Origin: a virus
Length of the DNA stretch: 64,000 nt
IMG/VR virus record: IMGVR_UViG_3300042569_001787
Location: 1 to 64,000 of that record
Reading direction: 5' to 3' (one strand)
Below the pieces are notes generated by a model. That model saw nothing but the letters and a program-made list of their open reading frames with translations. It searched no databases and was not told the origin of the DNA. The translations under genes and the position numbers were made by a program. Positions 23,951 through 33,851 of this stretch are shown piece after piece. The stretch's first letter is position 1; each line of letters begins with the position of its first letter.

Positions 23951-25027
23951 ATGAAAAACCACGAACACATTAAACACAATCAATCGGCTGAAACACATTC
24001 AGATGGAAATTCAGGTGGAGCATCGTTTGATAACACAACTACCGCGTCTGCAGGTGTATCAACGGGAGATGAAAACGCATCAATTGGTATTGAGGCATCA
24101 GTTAAAACTGGAACAGAAGCGTCCGTAGATGGCGGATTAGATGGTAATAATGTTTATGTTGAAGCTAGTTATTCAGATACAACTGAAGTTCATGTAACAG
24201 TAGAAGGACAAGCTAACGCGGAAGGATTTGGTGTTAGTGGTACTGTAGACGCTTATGTTAAAACAGGAAATGAAGCAAGTTTAGAAGTAAGAGCTGGTGA
24301 TGAAGGAGTAGTTGCGAACGGAGAACTATCTGCAGGAAGTTCAGTTGGCGTAGATGGTGAAGGAACTTTAGATTTAAGAGAAGGTTCAGTAACTGCAGGT
24401 GCCGGTGTATCGGTTGGAGAACAAGTTGGTGTTGGTGGTGGTGGTGAAGCTACTTATGTAGATGGAGTTGCAACTGTCGGAGTTAGTGGTGAAGTAGCCG
24501 TTTTACTTGGTGTTGATGTTGATTTAAGTGTTAGTATTGATACAAACCAAATTGCTGAAGACGCTAGATTAGCGGCTGAACAATCAGAACGTGCCGCTGC
24601 AGAAGCTCAAGAATTGGCAGAATTAACACGAAAAGAAACTGAACGACTTGCCGCAATTGCCCAAGAAGAAACTGAAAGATTGGCGAGAGAAGTTCAGGAA
24701 GAATTAGATAGACAAGCGAGAGCGGCTCAAGAAGAAACTGAAAGATTGGCAAGAATCGCTCAGGAAGAATTAGACAGACAAGCAAAAGCTGCTCAAGAAG
24801 AACTTGATAGACAAGCGAGAGTGGCTCAAGAAGAAACTGAAAGATTGGCAAGAATCGCTCAAGAAGAATTAGACAGACAATCAAGAGCGGCACAGGCAGA
24901 ACTTGAAAGACAAGCGAGAGCGGCTCAAGAAGAAACTGAAAGATTGGCAAGAGAGACTCAAAACGCACTTGATAACGCGACTAAAGAAGCGAGTAAATCA
25001 AAATGGAATCCTAAAAATTGGTTTTAA
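23951..25027 (+). CDS. Glycine/valine-rich protein with ten hendecad coiled-coil repeats
   Basis: 358 residues. The first ~200 are Gly/Ser/Val/Ala-rich beta repeats (EGQANAEGFGVSGTVDAYVK, AGAGVSVGEQVGVGGGG) without a signal peptide. Residues ~230-340 are about ten 11-residue units of the form EETERLARIAQ / EELDRQARAAQ, predicting a right-handed coiled coil. Ends KSKWNPKNWF. Three bases after the membrane coiled-coil gene, so the two may associate. Could be a fibre, tape-like or envelope-spanning protein; no close family recognised. Confidence 0.65.
   Translation: MKNHEHIKHNQSAETHSDGNSGGASFDNTTTASAGVSTGDENASIGIEASVKTGTEASVDGGLDGNNVYVEASYSDTTEVHVTVEGQANAEGFGVSGTVDAYVKTGNEASLEVRAGDEGVVANGELSAGSSVGVDGEGTLDLREGSVTAGAGVSVGEQVGVGGGGEATYVDGVATVGVSGEVAVLLGVDVDLSVSIDTNQIAEDARLAAEQSERAAAEAQELAELTRKETERLAAIAQEETERLAREVQEELDRQARAAQEETERLARIAQEELDRQAKAAQEELDRQARVAQEETERLARIAQEELDRQSRAAQAELERQARAAQEETERLARETQNALDNATKEASKSKWNPKNWF
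24630..24960 (+). repeat. 33-bp coding repeats (hendecads)
   Basis: About ten degenerate 33-nt units encoding E-E-x-x-R-x-A-R-x-A-Q; the Leu-rich minus-strand frame 24564-24968 is its shadow. Confidence 0.85.
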
Positions 25028-25033
25028 AAAAGT

Positions 25034-25285
25034 ATGAGAACAGACGTTGATTATATAATTTCTTTAATGAAAAAATTTACAGATAATAGTTCTAAGAATG
25101 AAATAGGTGAACAGGATGCCGCACCAGCGGCTTCAACACCATCTTCAGGTGGAGGTAATTCACCTTCCACATGGTCTGATATTGTTGGGTCAAAACTTAC
25201 TCGAGGTAAAGCTAATAAGTTAGGTCGGTCTGGAGAAAAGTGGGAATCAGGTTTAACACGAGGACCCGCTAACCAATTAAAATAA
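25034..25285 (+). CDS. Small protein with paired LTRGxANxL motifs
   Basis: 83 residues. Helical N-terminus RTDVDYIISLMKKFTDN, Pro/Ala/Ser/Gly linker, then LTRGKANKLGRSG and LTRGPANQLK, a repeated motif 27 residues apart. Located between two probable virion proteins. Function unknown. Confidence 0.55.
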   Translation: MRTDVDYIISLMKKFTDNSSKNEIGEQDAAPAASTPSSGGGNSPSTWSDIVGSKLTRGKANKLGRSGEKWESGLTRGPANQLK

Positions 25286-25336
25286 TATTTAAAGGTAAAT
25301 GTTTATTATAAAATAAAGTATTTATCATTATTAAGA

Positions 25337-25344
25337 TATTTATA
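25337..25344 (+). promoter_or_regulatory. Late-type promoter box TATTTATA
   Basis: 12 nt before ATG 25357; heads a three-gene run of large probable virion proteins. Confidence 0.5.
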
Positions 25345-25356
25345 GAAAAATAAAAA

Positions 25357-26799
25357 ATGGAAAAATTAATATTCGAAGGTATTTCACACAACTTACAGTA
25401 TGTTTTTACTAACAGAGGGGTTTCAAGACTTTCGGAACAATTAAAAGATTTAAATGGTAAAAACTATGTTTCTTATAGTTATGACAATTTAAATGTTGCC
25501 ATAGATATAGTAAAAGAGAATACTGATTTTAAATTTAAAACAGGTAAATTAGACCTTGTAGAATATGCCGCAACACCAAGAAGATTCTTAAATAATATTG
25601 TTGAAATATTCCAACCTGAAAATTCCATATCTTTAATTAAAGAATGGGAAACTATTTTTGGTGGTGATTTATTATTAATTAATGAATCTGTGGATAATCT
25701 TATTATTGAATCAAGAATTAACGAGTCTTGGGAATCATTTAAAGTTTTATTAGAACAATGGTATAATCCTGCCGATTGGGCCAGAGGAATCGCCAAAGGT
25801 GCTAAGAATGTTTATAATTACGGTAAAGAAAAGGTACAAAAATTTAAAAAGTGGAGTGGTGAACAAGTAAAACAAATACAACAAAAAGGTATTTGGAATT
25901 ACGCTAAAGAAAAGGGTGCGGCTCTTTGGGACACCGTTAAAAATGCCGTTAAATCCGCATATAAATGTTTAACAAATAATTTTGTTGAGTGTTTAATGGA
26001 GGGTATTAGAGGAGCAGTTATGTCAGCAGGTGGTGTTGCCGTATTAACAGGAATATCTATGATTCCCGCCATCGGTCAAATACCAACAGTTATTATTTTT
26101 GGAGCATTACTTCTTTGGGATTTATATAAAATGGCTAGCGGTAAATATGAATCAGGTGAATATCAATGGTCTGTTATAGATATTGTAATTGATATAGTTT
26201 CCTTATTATTACCAGCGTTAGGTAAAATTATTAAAGTATCTATGGGAGGTATTAAAACTTTTGCACAATTTGGTAAAGCAGCCATTTCTAAAGGAGGTGT
26301 ATTATTAAAAGTTTTTAACGCCATTAAAGGAGGGGTTGTTAAATTAGGTGGATATATAACAAAAGCAGCGACTTGGCTTGGTGAAAAATTAGGAATGACC
26401 TCATTAAAAAATTGGGGGTCAAAAGCTACCGCTCAATTAAGTAAAATAACTGACGATATGGTTGCAGGTAGTGGAGGTAAAATTGTCAAAAAGGCTGTAT
26501 CTAAAACTAAACCTGTTAGTATAAGTCAAAAAGTTAAAAGTAGTTTAAACAAAGCCTATAGACCTGATTTAGGTAAAGCAATTCCCGCAACTGGTGTTAT
26601 TGTTAACTCGGCAGGTAAAGCATTTTTAGTTACAACGGCACTTTGTGCGGCCTTAGGATTAAATGGTGCGACATGTACTCAAAAAATTGAAAGTGGTGAA
26701 GTCACTCCTGAACAAATTAAACAATCGGAAAAAGAAATACAAGACCAATTAGAACAAAATATGACATTATCAGGTAATGATATAGAATTCGAACTTTAA
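25357..26799 (+). CDS. Large probable virion protein with central hydrophobic region
   Basis: 480 residues. Starts EKLIFEGISHNLQYVF; residues ~130-185 contain aromatic/basic helices (NPADWARGIAKGAKNVYNYG), followed by hydrophobic stretches (AVLTGISMIPAIGQIPTVII, VIDIVIDIVSLLLPALGKII) and a second hydrophobic patch AFLVTTALCAALGLNGATC near 430. Looks like a protein able to associate with membranes, perhaps injected. No homologous family recognised. Confidence 0.6.
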   Translation: MEKLIFEGISHNLQYVFTNRGVSRLSEQLKDLNGKNYVSYSYDNLNVAIDIVKENTDFKFKTGKLDLVEYAATPRRFLNNIVEIFQPENSISLIKEWETIFGGDLLLINESVDNLIIESRINESWESFKVLLEQWYNPADWARGIAKGAKNVYNYGKEKVQKFKKWSGEQVKQIQQKGIWNYAKEKGAALWDTVKNAVKSAYKCLTNNFVECLMEGIRGAVMSAGGVAVLTGISMIPAIGQIPTVIIFGALLLWDLYKMASGKYESGEYQWSVIDIVIDIVSLLLPALGKIIKVSMGGIKTFAQFGKAAISKGGVLLKVFNAIKGGVVKLGGYITKAATWLGEKLGMTSLKNWGSKATAQLSKITDDMVAGSGGKIVKKAVSKTKPVSISQKVKSSLNKAYRPDLGKAIPATGVIVNSAGKAFLVTTALCAALGLNGATCTQKIESGEVTPEQIKQSEKEIQDQLEQNMTLSGNDIEFEL

Positions 26800-26824
26800 A
26801 AAAATAAAATAAAACAAAATAGAT

Positions 26825-28183
26825 ATGAAAAACATAGTATTAGAAGAACTTAACAGAGTAAAACTATTAATGAGTTATGATAGTAAAAACACGTTAAGTG
26901 AAAACATAGAGATAATTAAATTGGATGAGTCCAAAAAAATAATTTCCGAACAAACGGGTAAAGCCTTGCTTAAATCGATTTTGGGAACTAGTGATGAAGC
27001 GGCGGCTTTAGCTTTAAAAACAACAAAAAACCTTAAATATACGGCTGGTGTTAAGTTATTTGATGATATTGCAATATACGGAAACACAGGTTTACGTAGT
27101 GGTGATGAGGTTATGACCGCGTTAATCAAAAATACATTAAATAAAGCCCAATTAAGTGAATTAGCGAAAGGACTTATGAAAACAGGTAAGGCCACAGGTA
27201 GTTTAAGAACTACACTTACTAATAAAGCCGCGGACTTGGCGGTTAAAGACGCTAGGTATGTAAAACTGTCCCAAAAACAACTTAAAGACGCACTAATTAA
27301 AAAAGGTTATGATTCGGGGATTGCCGATGAAATAGCATCAAAATTTGCAAATAAACGTGGTACACCAACTGTCAAAACTGGTAATAAACCTGGTAATAAA
27401 ACTGGTGGTAAAACTAGGACACCTAGGAAACCAAGAGTTAAATCTACTACATACACCCCACCTCCAGGTAAACCCACAATTTGGCAAAATCTTAAAGGTA
27501 GAATAGCTGGAATGGCAAGAGGAAAAATATTCAAATATTTATTAATTGCGGGTGGTTTATACTTAGTGTGGAAATGGTGGACAGACGAAGGTTCTGCTCC
27601 GTTCCCTGACTGTATTGGTAAAAACATTCCTAAAGAAGATTTTGAAAAAATGGTTAGTGACGGTTTAGACTACGTTTTAATTACTGACACAGGAAATTCT
27701 ACTATTGACCAAAATGGTGGTGGTAGATTTTTTGATGATAAAGACTTCACAACAGGTAACGGTAAATATAGTGGAACATGGAGTGAAAAAGATGGTAGTA
27801 TAGTTATTACTATTAATGGAACTGACTACTCTATATCATGTGAAGGTATGAATGATGATGATGATGATGACAATGACGGAGGTAACGGTGGCGGTAACGG
27901 TGGCGGTAACGGTGGCGGTAATATCGATAGTTATAAAGTCTGTGATAGTTTCCCTTTAACTAAAGGTTGTAGTGGTAGTAAAGTAAGTGAATTCCAAAAA
28001 TGTATTGGTGTTACTGTTGACGGTAAATTTGGACCTAAAACAGAACAAAGATTAAAAGATAAAGGATATAGTACTACGGTTACTCAGGAAGTTTACGATA
28101 AAATTCTTAAGAATTGTGGGTCTAGTAATAGTGACAATAAAACACTTAAACCAGATGCGGGTTCAGCAGCTGACGATTTATAA
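26825..28183 (+). CDS. Probable virion protein with membrane segment and C-terminal peptidoglycan-binding domain
   Basis: 452 residues. Begins KNIVLEELNRVKLLMSYDSK with a second acidic/helix piece ending KKIISEQ, a possible prohead-protease site. One membrane segment IFKYLLIAGGLYLVWKWW near 240; Asp run and GGGN repeats near 345-365; C-terminal PG_binding-type domain (CDSFPLTKGCSGSKVSEFQK, VDGKFGPKTEQRLKDKGY). Suggests a part of the device that crosses the cell wall during infection. Confidence 0.65.
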   Translation: MKNIVLEELNRVKLLMSYDSKNTLSENIEIIKLDESKKIISEQTGKALLKSILGTSDEAAALALKTTKNLKYTAGVKLFDDIAIYGNTGLRSGDEVMTALIKNTLNKAQLSELAKGLMKTGKATGSLRTTLTNKAADLAVKDARYVKLSQKQLKDALIKKGYDSGIADEIASKFANKRGTPTVKTGNKPGNKTGGKTRTPRKPRVKSTTYTPPPGKPTIWQNLKGRIAGMARGKIFKYLLIAGGLYLVWKWWTDEGSAPFPDCIGKNIPKEDFEKMVSDGLDYVLITDTGNSTIDQNGGGRFFDDKDFTTGNGKYSGTWSEKDGSIVITINGTDYSISCEGMNDDDDDDNDGGNGGGNGGGNGGGNIDSYKVCDSFPLTKGCSGSKVSEFQKCIGVTVDGKFGPKTEQRLKDKGYSTTVTQEVYDKILKNCGSSNSDNKTLKPDAGSAADDL

Positions 28184-28204
28184 AAATAAAAAAAACACAT
28201 TATA

Positions 28205-29938
28205 ATGAAAAATTTAATAACAGAACAAGTTGAGAGGGTATGTTTAGAAACTTTCCCAACTAATAAAAATCTATTTACCGCGTGTGCAGCAGGATGTTTT
28301 ACAGATAAAGGGTCGGGGAAAATGTTTGCTAAACAAGCAACTCTAACTGGTGCAAACGCAGGTGTTTACGCTTATAAAGAATCGGTTCAAAACCCTGGAA
28401 CAGTTTATTTCTATAAAGACAATATTGATATCAATACAGGTCTTGGTGGAACTAAGTTAAAAGGTAATGTGACAACACAAGAAGCCGCAGGTCAATGGCC
28501 ATGTAGTTTGTTGACTAATATTATGGCGGCAACTTTAAGTCCTACAATTAAATTAGCGGTTGATGCGTTAAAAGCGGCAACTAACTCTGAAATAGTGCCT
28601 TATCAAGACGTAACAGGCGCTGACACTATGAGTGGTAAATACAAGTTAATGAAACTACAGGACGTACCACAAGTTAAAGACAGAAGTTTATACTTAACAC
28701 CTGACTTGGCGGCAAGACAAGGTGATATCTTTGTATGGGTTTTACAACAAGGGACAGTTCAATATCAAGGCAATAGAGCTAATGAGATTATTAAAGCCAT
28801 GGAAACAAATAGTTGGACAAAAGGTAGATTACCGGCAGAACAAGCGGGAATCGAAATTAACTTGCAAACATCACCAATTGATACCGAAACAAAACAACCT
28901 AAATACGCGGGTGAATTTAAATCGCCATTTTACATGTATAAATTATACAGTGATATGTCACCATCTGAGGTTTTAACTAATATGAAAACTCAAGTTGAAA
29001 AAGCTAAGACAGACTATAGTAAAAATAGTTGTAGAAAAACTATCAACAATTATTATGACATTATGTCTAAGGGTGGTTTGAATATGTCTCAACAAGAGAT
29101 TAACGTTTTCAAACCAACTGTTGCAACATGTATTGCTAATCACAAAACATCTTTTGGTGGTAATATGACAGATAAAATGAATAATATTTGGAACGCAAAA
29201 CCTGTAAACGGATTAACTTTTGAAGTAAAAAGTTCTATCCAACAAAAAGCTCAAAACGAATCTAAAGAAAATAAATTAAAAAATATAATTAGAGAAAATT
29301 TAGTTAGTCTATCTAACTCAAAAAAAAAAGCATTATTAGGTGAACAAAATATTATAACAACAAGATATTCTATTATTAAAGAAAGTGGTAAACCTAAAAA
29401 TAGAACTCAGAAAAAAAAATTAACAGATGAATTAATTTCAGAAACATTTTATTTAAATTCTCAAGGATTTAACAATAAATTAATTAATGAAGAATTTTTA
29501 GACGTTATTAAAGGTTTATTTGGAAATGCTGGTGAAGGTGTATTTAATTATATTAAAGAAAGATTTGCGACATTTATTGTTACTAAATTAACACCAATGG
29601 ACCCTAATGGATGGGCGGCAAACATACTAATTACAGCAGTTGGTAACATTCCAATTGGAGATTATATGACAGGTAAAGTATTTAGTTGTGATTATATAAG
29701 TGATGTTTTATCTAAGTCAGTTGCTGAAGGAGCATTAAGAAAAGTACAATACGAGAAAGCAATGGGGGGACCATTATATGACATATTAAGAAATGCGATT
29801 GTTGAAACGTTAGAAGATACAAAATTTGGTTCGGCAATTGAAAACGCAATTGGTGATTTGGTTTGTCCTTTATTAGGAGGAATTAAAGAAAAAATGAATT
29901 TAGCGTCAGACGCTATAAAAGATAAAGCACTAAGTTAA
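28205..29938 (+). CDS. Large probable virion protein
   Basis: 577 residues. Starts KNLITEQVERVCLETFPTN, of the same N-terminal helix group as its neighbour. Two regions: a cysteine-containing alpha/beta part (1-360) and a helical part from about 365 that again contains helix-type motifs (LKNIIRENLVSLSNSKKKAL, YSIIKESGKPKNRTQ) and a mildly hydrophobic segment. Last gene of the run; hairpins follow. No enzymatic motif seen. Confidence 0.6.
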   Translation: MKNLITEQVERVCLETFPTNKNLFTACAAGCFTDKGSGKMFAKQATLTGANAGVYAYKESVQNPGTVYFYKDNIDINTGLGGTKLKGNVTTQEAAGQWPCSLLTNIMAATLSPTIKLAVDALKAATNSEIVPYQDVTGADTMSGKYKLMKLQDVPQVKDRSLYLTPDLAARQGDIFVWVLQQGTVQYQGNRANEIIKAMETNSWTKGRLPAEQAGIEINLQTSPIDTETKQPKYAGEFKSPFYMYKLYSDMSPSEVLTNMKTQVEKAKTDYSKNSCRKTINNYYDIMSKGGLNMSQQEINVFKPTVATCIANHKTSFGGNMTDKMNNIWNAKPVNGLTFEVKSSIQQKAQNESKENKLKNIIRENLVSLSNSKKKALLGEQNIITTRYSIIKESGKPKNRTQKKKLTDELISETFYLNSQGFNNKLINEEFLDVIKGLFGNAGEGVFNYIKERFATFIVTKLTPMDPNGWAANILITAVGNIPIGDYMTGKVFSCDYISDVLSKSVAEGALRKVQYEKAMGGPLYDILRNAIVETLEDTKFGSAIENAIGDLVCPLLGGIKEKMNLASDAIKDKALS

Positions 29939-29955
29939 TTAGTCTTTAACTAACC

Positions 29956-29982
29956 TTCGGAATAAATTCCGAAAGGGATAAA
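29956..29982. terminator. Hairpin after virion gene run
   Basis: CCTTCGGAAT / ATTCCGAAAGG near-perfect inverted repeat 15 bases past the stop; weak T-run, so possibly a processing or stabilising element. Confidence 0.45.
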
Positions 29983-30021
29983 CCATCTAAAAGAAAGGGG
30001 GGATGTTCCAAATCTAACAAA

Positions 30022-30050
30022 GAGGTGTCGTGAGACACCTTTTTGTTTTT
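30022..30050 (+). terminator. Rho-independent terminator
   Basis: AGGTGTC / GACACCT with GTGA loop and T-rich tail. Confidence 0.85.
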
Positions 30051-30160
30051 TTCATATTATTGATTTAAAAATAATTCTACGGTATACTTATAGTAAGAAT
30101 TATAATTAAATGAATAATCTCTATTGATTGTGATGATAAAATATTTACAATTATTTACTA

Positions 30161-30862
30161 ATGGAGAATAATGAAAAATACGACTTTTGTATTGTTATTA
30201 CAACATATGAAAGAGAAGATATGTTAAAACAATTATTGGAAGATATTTTTAAATACACCGAATATAAAATGTATGTGGTCGTGTTTGATGATGGGAGTAA
30301 GAGAACTTACGATTTAAGCAAATACGATGTAAAATATATTAAATACGTAAAAAATAATGGGTTAAAAAATCTTTGGAGAGTGATAAATGATGCCTTTAAA
30401 TTTATCGGAAAAATAGACGCAAAATATTACTTTTATTTACAAGATGATTTAAGATTAAAAGAAAATTTTTTTGAAGAAAGTATTAGGATTTTTGAAAAAA
30501 TTGATGATGATAAAAAAATTTGTTTGGAATTAAGAACGGACCAAAGAACTACAAGACCCAATTGGACAGCAATTGAACCAAAAATTATTGATGAATATAT
30601 ACATACTCAATGGGTTGAGCTAGATTTTATATGTAAATACAATTTTTTTGAGGCCCTTAATTTTAAAATAAACCCAATACCTATGTCAAGATGGGATAAA
30701 AATCCGCATATTAGTAGTGGTGTTGGACAACAGATTAGTGTTAGATTATCTGAAAAAGGGTTAAATATGTATCACGTTATTAATACCTTGACAACTCACG
30801 GTGACCACGAATCTGTATTATTACCCGAACTTAGAAAAAATGAAAAATTACTCGCAATATAA
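30161..30862 (+). CDS. Glycosyltransferase, GT2-like (GT-A fold)
   Basis: 233 residues. N-terminal CIVITTYEREDMLKQLLEDI and VVVFDDGS are the nucleotide-sugar-binding start of GT2-type enzymes; YYFYLQDDLRL carries the DxD-type acidic pair. Ends in a His-rich segment THGDHESVLLPELR. First of four genes joined by overlaps, so the set is likely co-translated. Acceptor may be DNA, a virion protein or the host surface glycan. Confidence 0.75.
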   Translation: MENNEKYDFCIVITTYEREDMLKQLLEDIFKYTEYKMYVVVFDDGSKRTYDLSKYDVKYIKYVKNNGLKNLWRVINDAFKFIGKIDAKYYFYLQDDLRLKENFFEESIRIFEKIDDDKKICLELRTDQRTTRPNWTAIEPKIIDEYIHTQWVELDFICKYNFFEALNFKINPIPMSRWDKNPHISSGVGQQISVRLSEKGLNMYHVINTLTTHGDHESVLLPELRKNEKLLAI

Positions 30863-31449
30863 TGAATATAAAAACTTATATAATAAACCTTGAACGAAGA
30901 ACGGATAGGTTAAACGAATTAAAAATACCCTTTAACTACGAATTTTTTGTTGCGACAGATGGTATAAAAGTGTTTGATAGTGATGTTTACAGTAGAAAAG
31001 AATTGGCTCACTTAGGTTGTAAAGATAGTCATAAACGATTATTGTCTAAAATATATGATGATGGGTTAGAACACTGTTTAGTTTTTGAAGATGATGTTGA
31101 ATTGTGTGAAAATTTTGAAGTTAAATTAAATGAAATAATTGAAGAACTACCAAAAGATTGGGATATAGTTTATTTAGGAGGATGGAACCTTGGAGATAAG
31201 AAACCATACTCAACTAAATTAGATATTGCCGAAAAAATTTACACTACCCATTCTTATCTAATAAGACGTAAATTTATTCCAAAATTACTTGAAGAACTTG
31301 ATACTAATGAATGTGAAAAAGTTGATGTTGTTTTTAGTGTTTTACAAGAACAAAATAAATGTTTTATTACGTCACCTATTTTGTGTTGGCAAAGGGAAGG
31401 ATTTAGTGATATTCAAAATAAAATAACTAATAATATACATTTATTATGA
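30862..31449 (+). CDS. Glycosyltransferase family 25-like
   Basis: 195 residues; ATG overlaps the upstream stop. Reads TYIINLERRTDRLNELK at the N-terminus and CLVFEDDVELCENF (EDDV), with GCKDSHKRLL between, the pattern of GT25 lipooligosaccharide-type transferases. A soluble GT-A-like enzyme. Confidence 0.8.
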   Translation: MNIKTYIINLERRTDRLNELKIPFNYEFFVATDGIKVFDSDVYSRKELAHLGCKDSHKRLLSKIYDDGLEHCLVFEDDVELCENFEVKLNEIIEELPKDWDIVYLGGWNLGDKKPYSTKLDIAEKIYTTHSYLIRRKFIPKLLEELDTNECEKVDVVFSVLQEQNKCFITSPILCWQREGFSDIQNKITNNIHLL

Positions 31450-32057
31450 TAATAACCTTTTATAATGCTAAGATAAACCAATCAGTGGTTACAAACCAAA
31501 AGAGAGTTTTTGAACATTTTAATATCGAATTAAATCAAATTGAATGCGGTCAATGGATTGGTCACGGAAAAGTAATAGATAAATATCTTAGAGAATGTAA
31601 TCAAGATTGGGAATATCTGATATTATTTGATATTGACAGTATACCCCTCAATGAAAAAATAATACCTGAAACTATTGAATGGATTAAGAATAACCACGGA
31701 TTATTTTCTGTTGCACAAAAAGCTAGTCATATTAAAGATTCTATAGTTTATGCGGGTCCTTGTTTTTTAGGGTTTAGTAGAGAAACCTACGAATTAATGG
31801 GCCGACCATCTTTTGACAAAACGTATCGTTCAGATTGTGCTGGTGAACTAACTTATTTTGCAATTGATAAAGGATTTGAAGTTAAATTAATGTACCCATC
31901 AAGTGTTGAGGAACCAAGGTGGGATTTAGAAGATGGTGTTAAATTTGGGTTTGGTACTACTTATGAAAACAATATTTACCACTCGTTTGAATCACGATTT
32001 CACAATATTGATATGTTTATAAATAAATGTGAAAAAGTTTTGAATAATAATGGATAA
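31446..32057 (+). CDS. Glycosyltransferase-like protein
   Basis: 203 residues, overlapping both neighbours. Contains YLILFDIDSIPLNEK (DID as possible DxD), and later YAGPCFLGFSRETYEL and a Trp/Asp segment EPRWDLEDGVKFGFGT. Fold resembles GT-A proteins but lacks the usual N-terminal signature, so activity is less certain than for its neighbours. Confidence 0.55.
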   Translation: MIITFYNAKINQSVVTNQKRVFEHFNIELNQIECGQWIGHGKVIDKYLRECNQDWEYLILFDIDSIPLNEKIIPETIEWIKNNHGLFSVAQKASHIKDSIVYAGPCFLGFSRETYELMGRPSFDKTYRSDCAGELTYFAIDKGFEVKLMYPSSVEEPRWDLEDGVKFGFGTTYENNIYHSFESRFHNIDMFINKCEKVLNNNG

Positions 32058-33786
32058 GATAATTTATAATATCGCCAGTTATAAAAGAGGTGATACGTTA
32101 ATTAATACAATACAATCAATTTATAATCAATGTGATATTATCAACGTTGCCCTTAATGATTATGATGAAATACCTGTTGAATTATACGATAAAAAAATAA
32201 ATTTGTTTATTACGGATAATGACAGAGGGGATGCGTATAAATTTTATAAATTAATGGATTCTGATGGTTATTATTTTACAATAGATGACGATTTGATTTA
32301 CCCTGAAAACTATACTAAATATATGGTTGACAAGGTTAATCAATATAATAGGAAGTCGATTATTACTTTACACGCACGAACTTTTAACTCATTCCCCATT
32401 AATAGTTATTATAATAGTAAATCATCTGTTTATCATTTTAAAAAATCATTGGATAAAGACCGTAAAGTACAATTTGGTGGTACTGGAGTAATGTGTTTTC
32501 ACACTGATTTATTTAAAGTTCCTATTGAGTATTTTGATAAACCAAATATGGCAGATGTGTGGGTTGGTAAATACGCTAAAGAAAATAATATTGAAATTAC
32601 ATGTGTAGAACATAATGGAGGGTTTGTTAAACAACAAGATATTGATAGTAGTATATACAAAACTGGTTTGAAAAATGATGATATACAAACAAAATTAACT
32701 AACGAGTGTTATATAGATAAGGAAATTTCAATGAAATTAGTAATAGTATCAACGTTTTGGAATTCCGAAAAATTTGTTTCGGATTGTATTAAATCTTTAA
32801 AAAACCAATATTACACAAATTTTGTGTCATATATGATTGATGATATGTCGACCGACAAATCATATGATGTTGCCAAAAAAGAAATTGGTGATGATGAACG
32901 TTTTATTCTTATAAAAAACACAGAAAAAAAATATAAAACCAAAAATTTTATAGATGTTATTCGTAATAACAAAAATATTGATTCGAACGATGTTATTATT
33001 GAATTGGATGGGGATGACCAATTAATTGATAATTTTGTGTTAGGTTTAATTAATAAAATTTACACTGACCCTAATATTTGGATTTGTGGTTCTAAATGGA
33101 GAGATAAAAAGGGTGGCACCATGAAGTATGGTAGAGCAAATGCGGATAACCCTAGACGTACTAGTTGGAACTTTTCTCACATGAGAACTTATCGAGCATT
33201 TTTATTCAGAATGATAAAAGATGCTGATTTAAGATACAATGGGCAATATTTTAAAGCGGCAGTAGATTTAGGCATTGGGATACCTATGTTAGAAATGTCA
33301 GGTAATGAACATTATTATTTCTTAGATGAGGTAACCTATCTTTACACATGGCACAACCATCAATCCTATTCTAAAAATAGTTCTTTTGGAGATTCTAAAT
33401 TACAAGGTCTTACCGCAAAACATATATACCAATTACCTGTTTATAAAAAATTAATTATCGAGAAAGGTTACGATGAGATAAAAATTAATGTTGAAAACGT
33501 CCCGACATCAAAAGAGTTAATTAATAATTTATTAACTGATAAACCACTCAGCCCAAAGGTGTCTTCATTTAACTATGACTTAATTAATCAAATTATTCTT
33601 AACAAAAACGTGTATAACCCCAAAAATCATATTAAACCTATTAGGGAGAATATTCCGTTAGACAGGAACAAATTAATTGAGATTAAAAAAGGTTCCATTG
33701 CCGACGAAGCAAGAAAGTCCTTAACAAAAACATTTAATAAGGTAAATAAGACGCCAAATATTTTTGGAGGTAAAAAAAGAATGTAA
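32050..33786 (+). CDS. Two-domain glycosyltransferase
   Basis: 578 residues. N-terminal GT-like domain (YNIASYKRGDTLINTIQSIY; YYFTIDDDLIYP) and a second GT2 domain from about residue 226 (KLVIVSTFWNSEKFVSDCIK; MIDDMSTDKSYD; ELDGDDQL; CGSKWRDKKGG). The tail beyond 450 is basic and ends NIFGGKKRM. Two catalytic domains in one chain suit stepwise building of a disaccharide. Confidence 0.75.
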   Translation: MDKIIYNIASYKRGDTLINTIQSIYNQCDIINVALNDYDEIPVELYDKKINLFITDNDRGDAYKFYKLMDSDGYYFTIDDDLIYPENYTKYMVDKVNQYNRKSIITLHARTFNSFPINSYYNSKSSVYHFKKSLDKDRKVQFGGTGVMCFHTDLFKVPIEYFDKPNMADVWVGKYAKENNIEITCVEHNGGFVKQQDIDSSIYKTGLKNDDIQTKLTNECYIDKEISMKLVIVSTFWNSEKFVSDCIKSLKNQYYTNFVSYMIDDMSTDKSYDVAKKEIGDDERFILIKNTEKKYKTKNFIDVIRNNKNIDSNDVIIELDGDDQLIDNFVLGLINKIYTDPNIWICGSKWRDKKGGTMKYGRANADNPRRTSWNFSHMRTYRAFLFRMIKDADLRYNGQYFKAAVDLGIGIPMLEMSGNEHYYFLDEVTYLYTWHNHQSYSKNSSFGDSKLQGLTAKHIYQLPVYKKLIIEKGYDEIKINVENVPTSKELINNLLTDKPLSPKVSSFNYDLINQIILNKNVYNPKNHIKPIRENIPLDRNKLIEIKKGSIADEARKSLTKTFNKVNKTPNIFGGKKRM

Positions 33787-33792
33787 TCCCTT

Positions 33793-33823
33793 TTTGACTA
33801 TTTTATAATTTATATTATCTTTA
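33793..33823 (+). promoter_or_regulatory. Host-type promoter TTTG-N19-TATCTTTA
   Basis: TTTG 33793-33796, TATCTTTA 33816-33823; about 28 nt before tRNA-Arg. Confidence 0.75.
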
Positions 33824-33851
33824 TACTATAAATTAAAAAGATTTAACTTAC

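Noticed and set aside
24564-24968. Leu-rich minus-strand ORF
   Set aside because: Mirror of the hendecad repeats on the plus strand; composition follows from the repeat codons.
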